From NCBI GenBank assembly GCA_021204765.1, contig JAJPYU010000202.1, forward strand, positions 1-7,648: DNA of 7,648 nt. The letters are read 5' to 3'. This document shows, piece by piece, positions 1 through 7,648 of this stretch. The position numbers and the translations under genes were made by a program. Each line of letters starts with the position of its first letter. The first letter of the stretch is position 1. The notes beneath the pieces are model-generated. The model worked only from the letters and a program-made list of their open reading frames with translations. It was not told the origin of the DNA and made no database searches. This DNA is from Clostridiales bacterium (lineage in GTDB: Bacteria > Bacillota > Clostridia > Lachnospirales > Lachnospiraceae).

Positions 1-1005
1 CACCCGGATGCGGTCATCTCCAACCTGCTCTGCCGTGGCCCACTGCTCTTTATGCCTGTTTCGTATTTTCGCCCTGACGCGGATGGGAGCCTCTATCCTC
101 TTGCAGGAGATCAGGTTTATGCGATCCGCCTCTAAAGTCCGCGAAAAGAGATCTTCATTGGACCCCAGCGTCACCGTGTTGTCCTCTGGATTTACTCGGA
201 GAACGTATGCCGGCTCACCCAGAGCGATGCCAAGTCTCTTCCGCTGGCCCACCGTGTAGCGGATGATGCCTTTGTGGCGTCCCAGGACATTTCCGTCCTT
301 GTCTATGAAGTCGCCCTCCGGATATTTCTTCCCGGTGTAAGCCTCTATGAAATCGGCGTATCTCCCGTCCGGCACAAAACAGATATCCTGGCTGTCATGC
401 TTTCTGGCGGTTATGAGACCCTGAGCGGCAGCTATCTTGCGAGCCTCGTCCTTGGTCATCTCCCCAAGGGGGAATCTCGTATATCTCAGCTGCTCCTGGG
501 TCAGTGTGTATAAGAAGTAGCTCTGATCCTTATTCTCATCAAGGGCTTTCTTAAGCAGCCATCTCCCGCTGCTTTCATCCTGCTCTATTCTGGCGTAATG
601 CCCGGTAGCCAGACATTCACAGCCCAGCTCCTTAGCCCGGAGCATGAGGCTGCCGAACTTCATGCATCGGTTGCACTCTATGCAGGGATTGGGGGTGCGT
701 CCCTCATCATAGAAGCGGACGAAGTAATCTATCACACGTTCCTTAAATCCCTCCGAGTAATTGAAGACGTAGTAGGGTATCCCCAGGGAAAATGCCACCC
801 TGCGGGCATCCTCCACATCTTCCAGGGAACAGCAGCTATGGGCATCCTCCTCGTCGGCAACGGGTATGTCCCAGCCTATAAGTCTCATTGTGGCCCCAAT
901 GCAGTCATAGCCGGCCTCCTTCATGAGAAATGCCGCCACTGAGGAATCCACGCCCCCGCTCATGGCAATTAAAGCTCTTTTTTCAGCCGACATCTCCTTA
1001 ATCAT
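1..1005 (-). CDS. mnmA: tRNA-specific 2-thiouridylase MnmA, C-terminus cut by window edge
   Basis: MnmA activates U34 of tRNA-Lys, -Glu and -Gln with ATP and replaces the C2 oxygen with sulfur in the cytoplasm. Translating the minus strand from 1005 gives 335 codons without a stop; the family is about 360 residues, so roughly the last 25 are missing. Visible motifs are the PP-loop MSGGVDSS (residues 15-22), TPNPCIECN (104-112) with the catalytic Cys111, GHYAR (135-139), KDQSYF (159-164) and DSQDICFV (204-211) with the second catalytic Cys209. The usual Asp of NPDxxC is Cys108 here. The start is uncertain: ATG 1005, ATG 993 and GTG 1014 are all in frame. An AAGGAG touches ATG 993 with no spacer, and 1005 has no clear Shine-Dalgarno. 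It follows lgt by 12 bases, so translational coupling is likely. Identity is secure; only the start is in doubt. Confidence 0.95.
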   Translation of the reverse strand, partial: MIKEMSAEKRALIAMSGGVDSSVAAFLMKEAGYDCIGATMRLIGWDIPVADEEDAHSCCSLEDVEDARRVAFSLGIPYYVFNYSEGFKERVIDYFVRFYDEGRTPNPCIECNRCMKFGSLMLRAKELGCECLATGHYARIEQDESSGRWLLKKALDENKDQSYFLYTLTQEQLRYTRFPLGEMTKDEARKIAAAQGLITARKHDSQDICFVPDGRYADFIEAYTGKKYPEGDFIDKDGNVLGRHKGIIRYTVGQRKRLGIALGEPAYVLRVNPEDNTVTLGSNEDLFSRTLEADRINLISCKRIEAPIRVRAKIRNRHKEQWATAEQVGDDRIRV

Positions 1006-1017
1006 ATCTACCACGGA

Positions 1018-1914
1018 CTATTCTTCATCAGAGTCAGGATTACTTTCTGCTGCATCTTCATTACTATTTTCTTTTAATTCCCCGTGCTCGCCATCAGTGT
1101 TATCTTCTGACTCCTCAGTGCTGTCCGTCTCAGTCTTCTCTGCCAGCACCTCCGCGTAGTTGGCTGAGTACGGCATCTTCCGGTTCAGCATGAAAAGTAT
1201 AATGGACGCTGCAATAAAGCAGATGGAGAAGCACTGAGCTGTGGTCAGAGGTCCGATGCCACCCTGCTCATTCTGGCGCAGGAATTCCACGCAGAAGCGC
1301 CCAGCCCCATAGAGCAGCAGGTAGAGGGCTGTGACATCTCCCACCTTCTTCGCTTTCTTCGTAAACCATATGAGCACCAGGAAAATGACGAAATCCCCGA
1401 TAGCTGAGATCAGCTGCGTGGGAATGAGCGGCACTCCCGCCGGGGCAAAGCTGCCTTCCGGGAAAGTCACTCCCCACCAGGCGGTAGTTTCCTTTCCGTA
1501 ACAGCAGCCTGCCATAAAGCAGCCCAGCCGCCCGAAGGCCTGGCCTAAGGCCACGCAGGGAAATACCAGATCCACGTAACGCAGAAAGCTCACTTTCCGT
1601 ATCCATCTGCAGTAGGCGAACACACAGAAGAGCCCAATACAGATGCCACCGTAGACCACGAAGCCTGACGAGCCGATGACAGACATGGGACTTACCAGGA
1701 ATTGCTTGAAATTCTCCAATACAAAAAGTATCTTGGCCCCCAGAAAACCGAACACCACGATGATGATCGAGATATTTAAGACCTCATCGGCCACCAGCTT
1801 CCGCCCTGCAGCCCTCTTCATGGCGATTATCACCGCCAGGATTATGCCTATGGCGATCATAAGTCCGTAACTGTGGACGGTAAACCGGCCTATACTAAAT
1901 AAATCTACTTTCAC
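1018..1914 (-). CDS. lgt: phosphatidylglycerol--prolipoprotein diacylglyceryl transferase
   Basis: Lgt moves diacylglycerol from phosphatidylglycerol onto the lipobox cysteine of prolipoproteins in the cytoplasmic membrane, the first step of lipoprotein maturation. The 298-residue product is strongly hydrophobic, with about seven likely membrane segments (roughly 14-32, 47-66, 84-102, 113-130, 171-185, 195-212, 226-243). Family marks are HSYGLM near 14-19, VVYGG (86-90), the signature GRLGCFMAGCCYG (128-140) with the conserved Arg129, and GAGRFCVEFLR (203-213) with Arg206 and Glu210. The start is GTG, supported by GAAAGG seven bases upstream inside the last codons of leuS; only AAA separates the leuS stop from it. 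After the last membrane segment comes an unusually acidic tail (residues 251-298, 19 Asp/Glu of 48). The gene ends with TAG, 12 bases before the favoured mnmA start. Confident call. Confidence 0.97.
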   Translation of the reverse strand: MKVDLFSIGRFTVHSYGLMIAIGIILAVIIAMKRAAGRKLVADEVLNISIIIVVFGFLGAKILFVLENFKQFLVSPMSVIGSSGFVVYGGICIGLFCVFAYCRWIRKVSFLRYVDLVFPCVALGQAFGRLGCFMAGCCYGKETTAWWGVTFPEGSFAPAGVPLIPTQLISAIGDFVIFLVLIWFTKKAKKVGDVTALYLLLYGAGRFCVEFLRQNEQGGIGPLTTAQCFSICFIAASIILFMLNRKMPYSANYAEVLAEKTETDSTEESEDNTDGEHGELKENSNEDAAESNPDSDEE

Positions 1915-1917
1915 TTT

Positions 1918-4338
<2,421 letters not shown>

Positions 4339-4346
4339 AGGTAAAA

Positions 4347-4354
4347 CCTCCCTT
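4347..4354 (-). promoter_or_regulatory. ribosome binding site of leuS
   Basis: AAGGGAGG on the minus strand ends eight bases before ATG 4338. It is the strongest Shine-Dalgarno in the interval and fixes the leuS start, excluding the 32-codon N-terminal extension that begins at 4434. Confidence 0.85.
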
Positions 4355-4402
4355 TCATCCTGATATATGCAGATGGGCACACTTTGTCCCGCACCATTCA
4401 AA

Positions 4403-4431
4403 ATATTAGCACAACGCAGAAATGAAATCAA
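4403..4431 (-). promoter_or_regulatory. probable vegetative sigma promoter of leuS-lgt-mnmA
   Basis: On the minus strand TTGATT (4431-4426) and TAATAT (4408-4403) are separated by exactly 17 bases, and a TG one base before the -10 gives an extended -10 element. Transcription would begin near 4397, leaving a leader of about 60 bases before leuS. Each hexamer matches the consensus at four of six positions. The placement, downstream of the terminator of the preceding gene and upstream of a strong ribosome binding site, fits well. Confidence 0.6.
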
Positions 4432-4510
4432 CATAACATTTCAGCTCGTTCCATCCAAAATTTTGACGGGGTTACTTTTCACACGGTAGCCTCCACCCGC
4501 ATTGCGCTGA

Positions 4511-4546
4511 CATAAATAAGAGGCGTCCCAAATCGGAACACCTCTT
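4511..4546 (-). terminator. intrinsic terminator after the EF-G-like gene
   Basis: On the minus strand AAGAGGTGTTCC (4546-4535) pairs with GGGACGCCTCTT (4529-4518), a 12-bp stem with two G-U pairs around a five-base loop (GATTT). The tail ATTTATG is only partly U-rich. The stem begins about 75 bases past the stop of the EF-G-like gene and separates it from the leuS promoter. The hairpin is clear; its strength as a terminator is less certain because of the weak U-tract. Confidence 0.75.
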
Positions 4547-4551
4547 ACCTC

Positions 4552-4569
4552 TAATTCATTTAATTCATT
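4552..4569. repeat. two tandem copies of a 9-base unit
   Basis: TAATTCATT occurs twice back to back (4552-4560 and 4561-4569) between the EF-G-like stop codon and its terminator hairpin. With only two copies in AT-rich non-coding DNA this may be chance slippage. No function is suggested. Confidence 0.5.
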
Positions 4570-4620
4570 ATTCCTGCAGATCCAAAGTATTGTCTCCTGC
4601 CTTTGCTGGATACCTCCAAT

Positions 4621-6696
4621 CTACTCTTCCTCTGCTCTCGCCGCAATTTCCTTCTCCTGTACATCAGAAGGTGCCTGCTCATACCTGGCAAACTCGTAGG
4701 AGAAGGTCCCGGCTCCGCCTGTCATGGAACGCAAATCCGTATTGTATCCGTAGAGCTCGGAGGTAGGAATGTCCGCCACTATCTCCTGCTTCCCGCCCGG
4801 CATGGGATTCATGCCCAGCACTCTGCCGCGGCGCTTGTTTAAGTCACCCATGATGTCTCCGGTGTAGCTGTCCGGCACCACCACCTTCAGTGTGGATATA
4901 GGCTCCAGCAGTATGGGTGAGGCCGCCATAAAGCCCTTCTTGAAGGCCTGGATGGAAGCGGTCTTAAATGCCATTTCCGAGGAATCCACCGGATGATAGG
5001 AACCATCATAGAGCACGGCCTTGACGCCCACCACCGGGTATCCGGCCACAGGGCCTTTCTCCACTGACTCTATGATACCCTTCTCGACTGCCGGGTAATA
5101 ATTCCTGGGAACCGTGCCGCCCACAACCATGGTCTCAAAGACGTAAGGGGTCTCCAGATCCCCGGAGGGCTCGAAGGTCATCTTGACGTGACCGTACTGT
5201 CCGTGGCCGCCGGTCTGCTTCTTGTACTTGGCCTCCACATCGGATTTCTTCCTCAGAGTCTCACGGAATGCCACTCTGGGACGCTCCAGGGTAATCTGTA
5301 CTTTATACTTATCCTGAAGCTTGCTCACCACCACATCCAGCTGCTGATCGCCGATGCCGTAGAGCAGAGTCTGGTGATTCTCGCCGTCATTTACCATCTT
5401 AACAGTCAGATCCTCCTGGCATATCTTCTGCAGTGACTGGGATACCTTATCCACATCGGCCTTATTCACCGGATTATAACGCTTTGAGGTATAAGGTCTG
5501 GAGATGGATGTGCGGGGGAACATCACAGAATTTGCCTTGGTGGATAGGGTATCCGTGGTGGCCACCTTATTAAGCTTCGCTAACGCACCGATATCACCGG
5601 CGTGCAGCTCCGGCACCTCCATGGGCTTATTGCCTCTGAGGACGTAGACCTTGCCCACTTTGTCATCCATGTATTTCTCGTCATTATAGAGGACATCGTC
5701 AGTCTTAATGACACCGGAAGTGACCTTTATCAGTGAATATTTTCCGATGAAAGGATCCACGATGGTCTTAAAAATATAAGCGCTCTTGGGCTTCTTGAAA
5801 TCATAGTCCGCATCGAAAGGCTCGTTGGTGCGGGTATTGATAGCCTTGCATTCCAGAGTGTCCGGGCCGGGCAGGTATTTTACAATGTCATCCAGCAGGG
5901 TATAAATCCCATGGGCCTCCAGGCCGCAGGCACAGGAGATAGGGATAATGGAGCCGTCATGGACGCTGACCCTTAAGGCCTCCCGGATCTCATCCTCGGA
6001 GAACTCCTCGCCGTCGAAATAGCGTTCCATAAGCTCCTCGCTGGTCTCAGCCACTGCCTCCACCAGAGCCTCCCTGAGGGTCTCCAGATTATCCGTAGCA
6101 TCGTCCGGCATATCCGTGGGAATGGTATTCCCATTGCGGTCCCACTTGTGTGCTTCCTTTGAAATGACATTTATATAACCGACGAACTTCTCATTGGCAC
6201 GGAGCGGGAAATGGAAAGGAGCTATCTTCTTTCCATACATCTGCTGCAGGTCGGAAACCACCTGCTTAAAGCTGGCATTGTCATCATCCATTCCAGTGAC
6301 ACAGATCAGGCGGGGCAGGTGATATTTCTCACAGATGTCCCAGGCCTTCTGGGTACCGACTTCCACGCCGGACTTCCCATTGATGACGATGATGGCGCCA
6401 TCAGCGGCTGACACGGCCTCCTCCACCTCTCCGACGAAATCGAAGAAGCCGGGAGTGTCCAGGATATTGATCTTCGTGTCGCCCCACTCGATGGGAACCA
6501 CGGAGGTACTGATGGAGAATCCCCTCTTCTGCTCCTCCTTATCGTAATCGCTGATGGTATTGCCGTCGGTAACTTTCCCCATGCGGTTCGTGACCCCTGA
6601 CAGGTAAGCCATAGCCTCAACGATAGTGGTCTTGCCGGCTCCTCCATGACCCAGTATCGCCACATTTCTGACTTTGTCCGTCGTGTAAACTTTCAT
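4621..6696 (-). CDS. fusA: elongation factor G-like GTPase (EF-G paralog, type II)
   Basis: The 691-residue protein has the full EF-G plan: GTPase domain to about residue 285, then domains II (about 290-380), III, IV and V. The P-loop is GHGGAGKT (16-23), not the AHIDAGKT of housekeeping EF-G. Switch II is DTPGFFDF (80-87), with Phe84 where EF-G has the catalytic His of DTPGHVDF, and the guanine-specificity motif is TGMD (134-137) instead of NKMD. Domain IV keeps DGSYH with His568, the position of the tip histidine used in translocation, and GGHGQYGHV. This pattern matches EF-G-2-type paralogs such as that of Thermus thermophilus, so it is probably not the only EF-G of the cell. Its role may be translocation, recycling or stress-related; the sequence does not say which. 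It has its own promoter, leader and terminator. ATG 6696 is supported by GGAGG ten bases upstream. The stop is TAG. The symbol is the generic family name. Confidence 0.93.
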   Translation of the reverse strand: MKVYTTDKVRNVAILGHGGAGKTTIVEAMAYLSGVTNRMGKVTDGNTISDYDKEEQKRGFSISTSVVPIEWGDTKINILDTPGFFDFVGEVEEAVSAADGAIIVINGKSGVEVGTQKAWDICEKYHLPRLICVTGMDDDNASFKQVVSDLQQMYGKKIAPFHFPLRANEKFVGYINVISKEAHKWDRNGNTIPTDMPDDATDNLETLREALVEAVAETSEELMERYFDGEEFSEDEIREALRVSVHDGSIIPISCACGLEAHGIYTLLDDIVKYLPGPDTLECKAINTRTNEPFDADYDFKKPKSAYIFKTIVDPFIGKYSLIKVTSGVIKTDDVLYNDEKYMDDKVGKVYVLRGNKPMEVPELHAGDIGALAKLNKVATTDTLSTKANSVMFPRTSISRPYTSKRYNPVNKADVDKVSQSLQKICQEDLTVKMVNDGENHQTLLYGIGDQQLDVVVSKLQDKYKVQITLERPRVAFRETLRKKSDVEAKYKKQTGGHGQYGHVKMTFEPSGDLETPYVFETMVVGGTVPRNYYPAVEKGIIESVEKGPVAGYPVVGVKAVLYDGSYHPVDSSEMAFKTASIQAFKKGFMAASPILLEPISTLKVVVPDSYTGDIMGDLNKRRGRVLGMNPMPGGKQEIVADIPTSELYGYNTDLRSMTGGAGTFSYEFARYEQAPSDVQEKEIAARAEEE

Positions 6697-6785
6697 AATG
6701 TATCTTCCTCCGATATTATAAATTCTTTCGGGCTCTCCTCTGGCTGCCTCCTATGGGACAGGCTCTCTCCTGAGAGGCCGCGTAT
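6697..6785 (-). promoter_or_regulatory. structured 5' leader of the EF-G-like gene
   Basis: From the predicted transcript start near 6785 to the ATG is about 89 bases. The 5' end carries GGCCTCTC (6779-6772), which folds back on GAGAGCC (6767-6761) with one bulged A. A second GAGAGCC (6737-6731) could pair with the same arm instead. CCTCT in the arm can also pair with the GGAGG ribosome binding site (6711-6707). The pairings are visible; a regulatory role is inference. It matches no riboswitch or T-box class that I know. Confidence 0.4.
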
Positions 6786-6791
6786 GGATAT

Positions 6792-6820
6792 ATTCTACTA
6801 AACTTTCCCCGGTTTTGCAA
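6792..6820 (-). promoter_or_regulatory. probable promoter of the EF-G-like gene
   Basis: On the minus strand TTGCAA (6820-6815) and TAGAAT (6797-6792) are spaced by 17 bases. The -10 matches the consensus at five of six positions and the -35 at four of six. The -35 lies in the left arm of an inverted repeat (6813-6835), which could be an operator. Confidence 0.65.
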
Positions 6821-6835
6821 CTCATTTATGCAAAA
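6813..6835. repeat. inverted repeat overlapping the -35 box, possible operator
   Basis: TTTTGCA (6813-6819) and TGCAAAA (6829-6835) are perfect 7-base inverted arms around a nine-base spacer. The left arm covers most of the -35 of the EF-G-like promoter, and the dyad lies about 20 bases from the proposed tyrA -35. This geometry suits a dimeric regulator, but I cannot assign it to a known family, and a 7-bp dyad could arise by chance in AT-rich DNA. Confidence 0.4.
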
Positions 6836-6856
6836 TATCCAAATTAAGGAAAAGCA

Positions 6857-6885
6857 TGGAAATTTCGCTGTAGTTGATGTATACT
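6857..6885 (+). promoter_or_regulatory. candidate tyrA promoter
   Basis: TGGAAA (6857-6862) and TATACT (6880-6885) are 17 bases apart on the plus strand. The -10 matches the consensus at five of six positions, the -35 at four of six. A start near 6892 would give a leader of about 90 bases. TATAAA at 6928-6933 is another possible -10 but lacks a good -35. The candidate -10 overlaps the first codons of a longer reading frame opening with TTG at 6874, which argues against that start. Confidence 0.4.
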
Positions 6886-6965
6886 TCAGGAAGTCAAAGC
6901 GTTAAAGCACGCGGGCTCGCGCTACTGTATAAACGAAAATTGCTCCGGTGCGATAACATTTTACA

Positions 6966-6971
6966 GGGAGG
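6966..6971 (+). promoter_or_regulatory. ribosome binding site of tyrA
   Basis: GGGAGG ends ten bases before ATG 6982 and is the only strong Shine-Dalgarno in this leader. It fixes the start, which also places the NAD-binding GxGxxG motif at residues 10-15 as in homologs. Confidence 0.8.
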
Positions 6972-6981
6972 CATTTACAAA

Positions 6982-7608
6982 ATGACACCATCTAAGATCG
7001 CGTTCATAGGACTGGGACACATTGGCGGTTCCATCGCAAAGACTATAAGACGGATACACCCCCGGATCACCCTTATCGCCTATGATACTGACGCGAACAC
7101 TCTGGAAGCGGCTGCCGCTGAGGGCGTTATCGATGAGACCTGCGCCGATGTAAACGGGGATTTCGCGGACTGCGATTACATTTACCTCTGCGCCCCCGTC
7201 CTTGAAAATAATGACTATGTGCAGAAGCTCTCCGACATACTCCATGGAGGCATGCTCCTCACCGACGTGGGCAGCGTCAAAAACCGCATTCACGAGACCA
7301 TCAGCCGTTACCCCGACCTGGAGAGGCATTTCATCGGCGGGCACCCCATGTGCGGCACGGAGCACACCGGCTACGAATACTCTACGGCATACCTGCTGGA
7401 GAATGCCTACTACATGCTGACCCCCACTCCCACCATCTCCCACTCCAAAGTCATGGAGTTCGAGAGCTTTGTGAAAAGTATCGGGGCTATCCCCCTGGTG
7501 CTGGATTACATGAAGCACGATTTCTCTGTAGGTTCCATAAGCCACCTGCCCACAGTCATCGCCTCCACGCTGGTGAACCTGGTGAGGGACTTGGATGACA
7601 TCAATTAG
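6982..7608 (+). CDS. tyrA: prephenate dehydrogenase TyrA, ended early by an in-frame TAG
   Basis: TyrA oxidatively decarboxylates prephenate to 4-hydroxyphenylpyruvate with NAD+, on the route to tyrosine. The 208 codons contain the Rossmann motif GLGHIG (10-15), Asp35 at the end of the second strand (NAD rather than NADP preference), TDVGSVK (94-100) with Ser98, GGHPMCGTEHTG (119-130) with the catalytic-type His121, and the ISHLP segment (186-190) of the helical dimer domain. Homologs run on for at least 70 more residues, often to an ACT domain. Here codon 209 is TAG, but the next 13 codons in the same frame read TLRTIADGGFPDI, matching the family segment around AAGGFKDI. The gene therefore looks interrupted by a nonsense change rather than naturally short. 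As read, the product lacks the rest of the dimerisation domain and is probably inactive. The position after SHLP, usually His, is Thr191. Divergent from the EF-G-like gene. Confidence 0.85.
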   Translation: MTPSKIAFIGLGHIGGSIAKTIRRIHPRITLIAYDTDANTLEAAAAEGVIDETCADVNGDFADCDYIYLCAPVLENNDYVQKLSDILHGGMLLTDVGSVKNRIHETISRYPDLERHFIGGHPMCGTEHTGYEYSTAYLLENAYYMLTPTPTISHSKVMEFESFVKSIGAIPLVLDYMKHDFSVGSISHLPTVIASTLVNLVRDLDDIN

Positions 7609-7648
7609 ACTCTGCGGACCATAGCCGACGGGGGCTTTCCGGATATCA
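7609..7648 (+). pseudogene. tyrA: in-frame continuation of tyrA after the TAG codon
   Basis: The 13 codons after the TAG read TLRTIADGGFPDI, in the same frame and with the spacing from the RDxD segment expected of an uninterrupted TyrA. No start codon lies between the TAG and the window edge, so this stretch would not be separately initiated here. The remainder of the gene is outside the window. Confidence 0.65.

Noticed and set aside
4339..4434. 32-codon N-terminal extension of LeuRS from ATG 4434
   Set aside because: It overlaps the predicted -35 and -10 boxes, lacks a ribosome binding site and has no LeuRS-like sequence; ATG 4338 has AAGGGAGG at good spacing.
4471..4500. GGGTGGA...ACCG resembling the T-box antiterminator core, and an adjacent TGTGAAAAGTAAC word resembling an intergenic repeat
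   Set aside because: The core has a four-base insertion, no stem I or terminator accompanies it, and it lies upstream of the predicted leuS promoter. The word has no second intergenic copy in this window; the near match around 7470 is coding sequence of tyrA.
4441..4623. Readthrough of the EF-G-like TAG into a 59-codon open frame ending at TGA 4441-4443
   Set aside because: The protein already ends at the family-typical point, and the extra frame runs through a strong terminator hairpin and does not look like protein.
6874..6981. 36-codon extension of TyrA starting at TTG 6874
   Set aside because: The start codon sits next to a probable -10 box, and the extension resembles nothing in the family. 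ATG 6982 has GGGAGG upstream and places the NAD motif correctly.
6961..7545. Minus-strand open frame of 194 codons opposite tyrA
   Set aside because: It lies exactly opposite the conserved TyrA coding region and resembles no family. It would also overlap the tyrA ribosome binding site.

Overview
The window reads as an ordinary stretch of chromosome from a Clostridia-type Firmicute, most likely a Lachnospiraceae relative. This is inferred from the protein style (LeuRS with HVGHPRPYT, an EF-G paralog with GHGGAGKTT, MnmA with NPCxxCN), from strong purine-rich ribosome binding sites, and from moderately GC-rich coding sequence with many ATA codons. I see no tRNA, rRNA, CRISPR array, insertion sequence or phage gene.

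Layout, left to right. Bases 1-4338 hold a minus-strand block read leuS -> lgt -> mnmA: leucyl-tRNA synthetase (1918-4338), prolipoprotein diacylglyceryl transferase (1018-1914) and the 2-thiouridylase MnmA (1-1005, cut by the window edge). The genes are separated by 3 and 12 bases and are probably one transcript. Bases 4339-4620 are intergenic and hold a leuS promoter with a short leader (no canonical T-box) and the terminator of the upstream gene. Bases 4621-6696 (minus) encode an EF-G-like GTPase with its own promoter, structured leader and terminator. Bases 6697-6981 form a divergent control region. Bases 6982-7608 (plus) encode prephenate dehydrogenase (TyrA), which stops at an in-frame TAG although recognisable TyrA sequence continues in the same frame to the window end.

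The minus-strand genes serve translation and envelope maturation: charging of tRNA-Leu, a ribosome-associated GTPase, wobble-uridine thiolation and lipoprotein lipidation. TyrA belongs to tyrosine biosynthesis and is separately transcribed. I found no new multi-gene system. The items most worth checking are the nonsense codon in tyrA, the altered GTPase motifs in the EF-G paralog, its dyad-bearing promoter and foldable leader, and the CxxC version of the MnmA active site.
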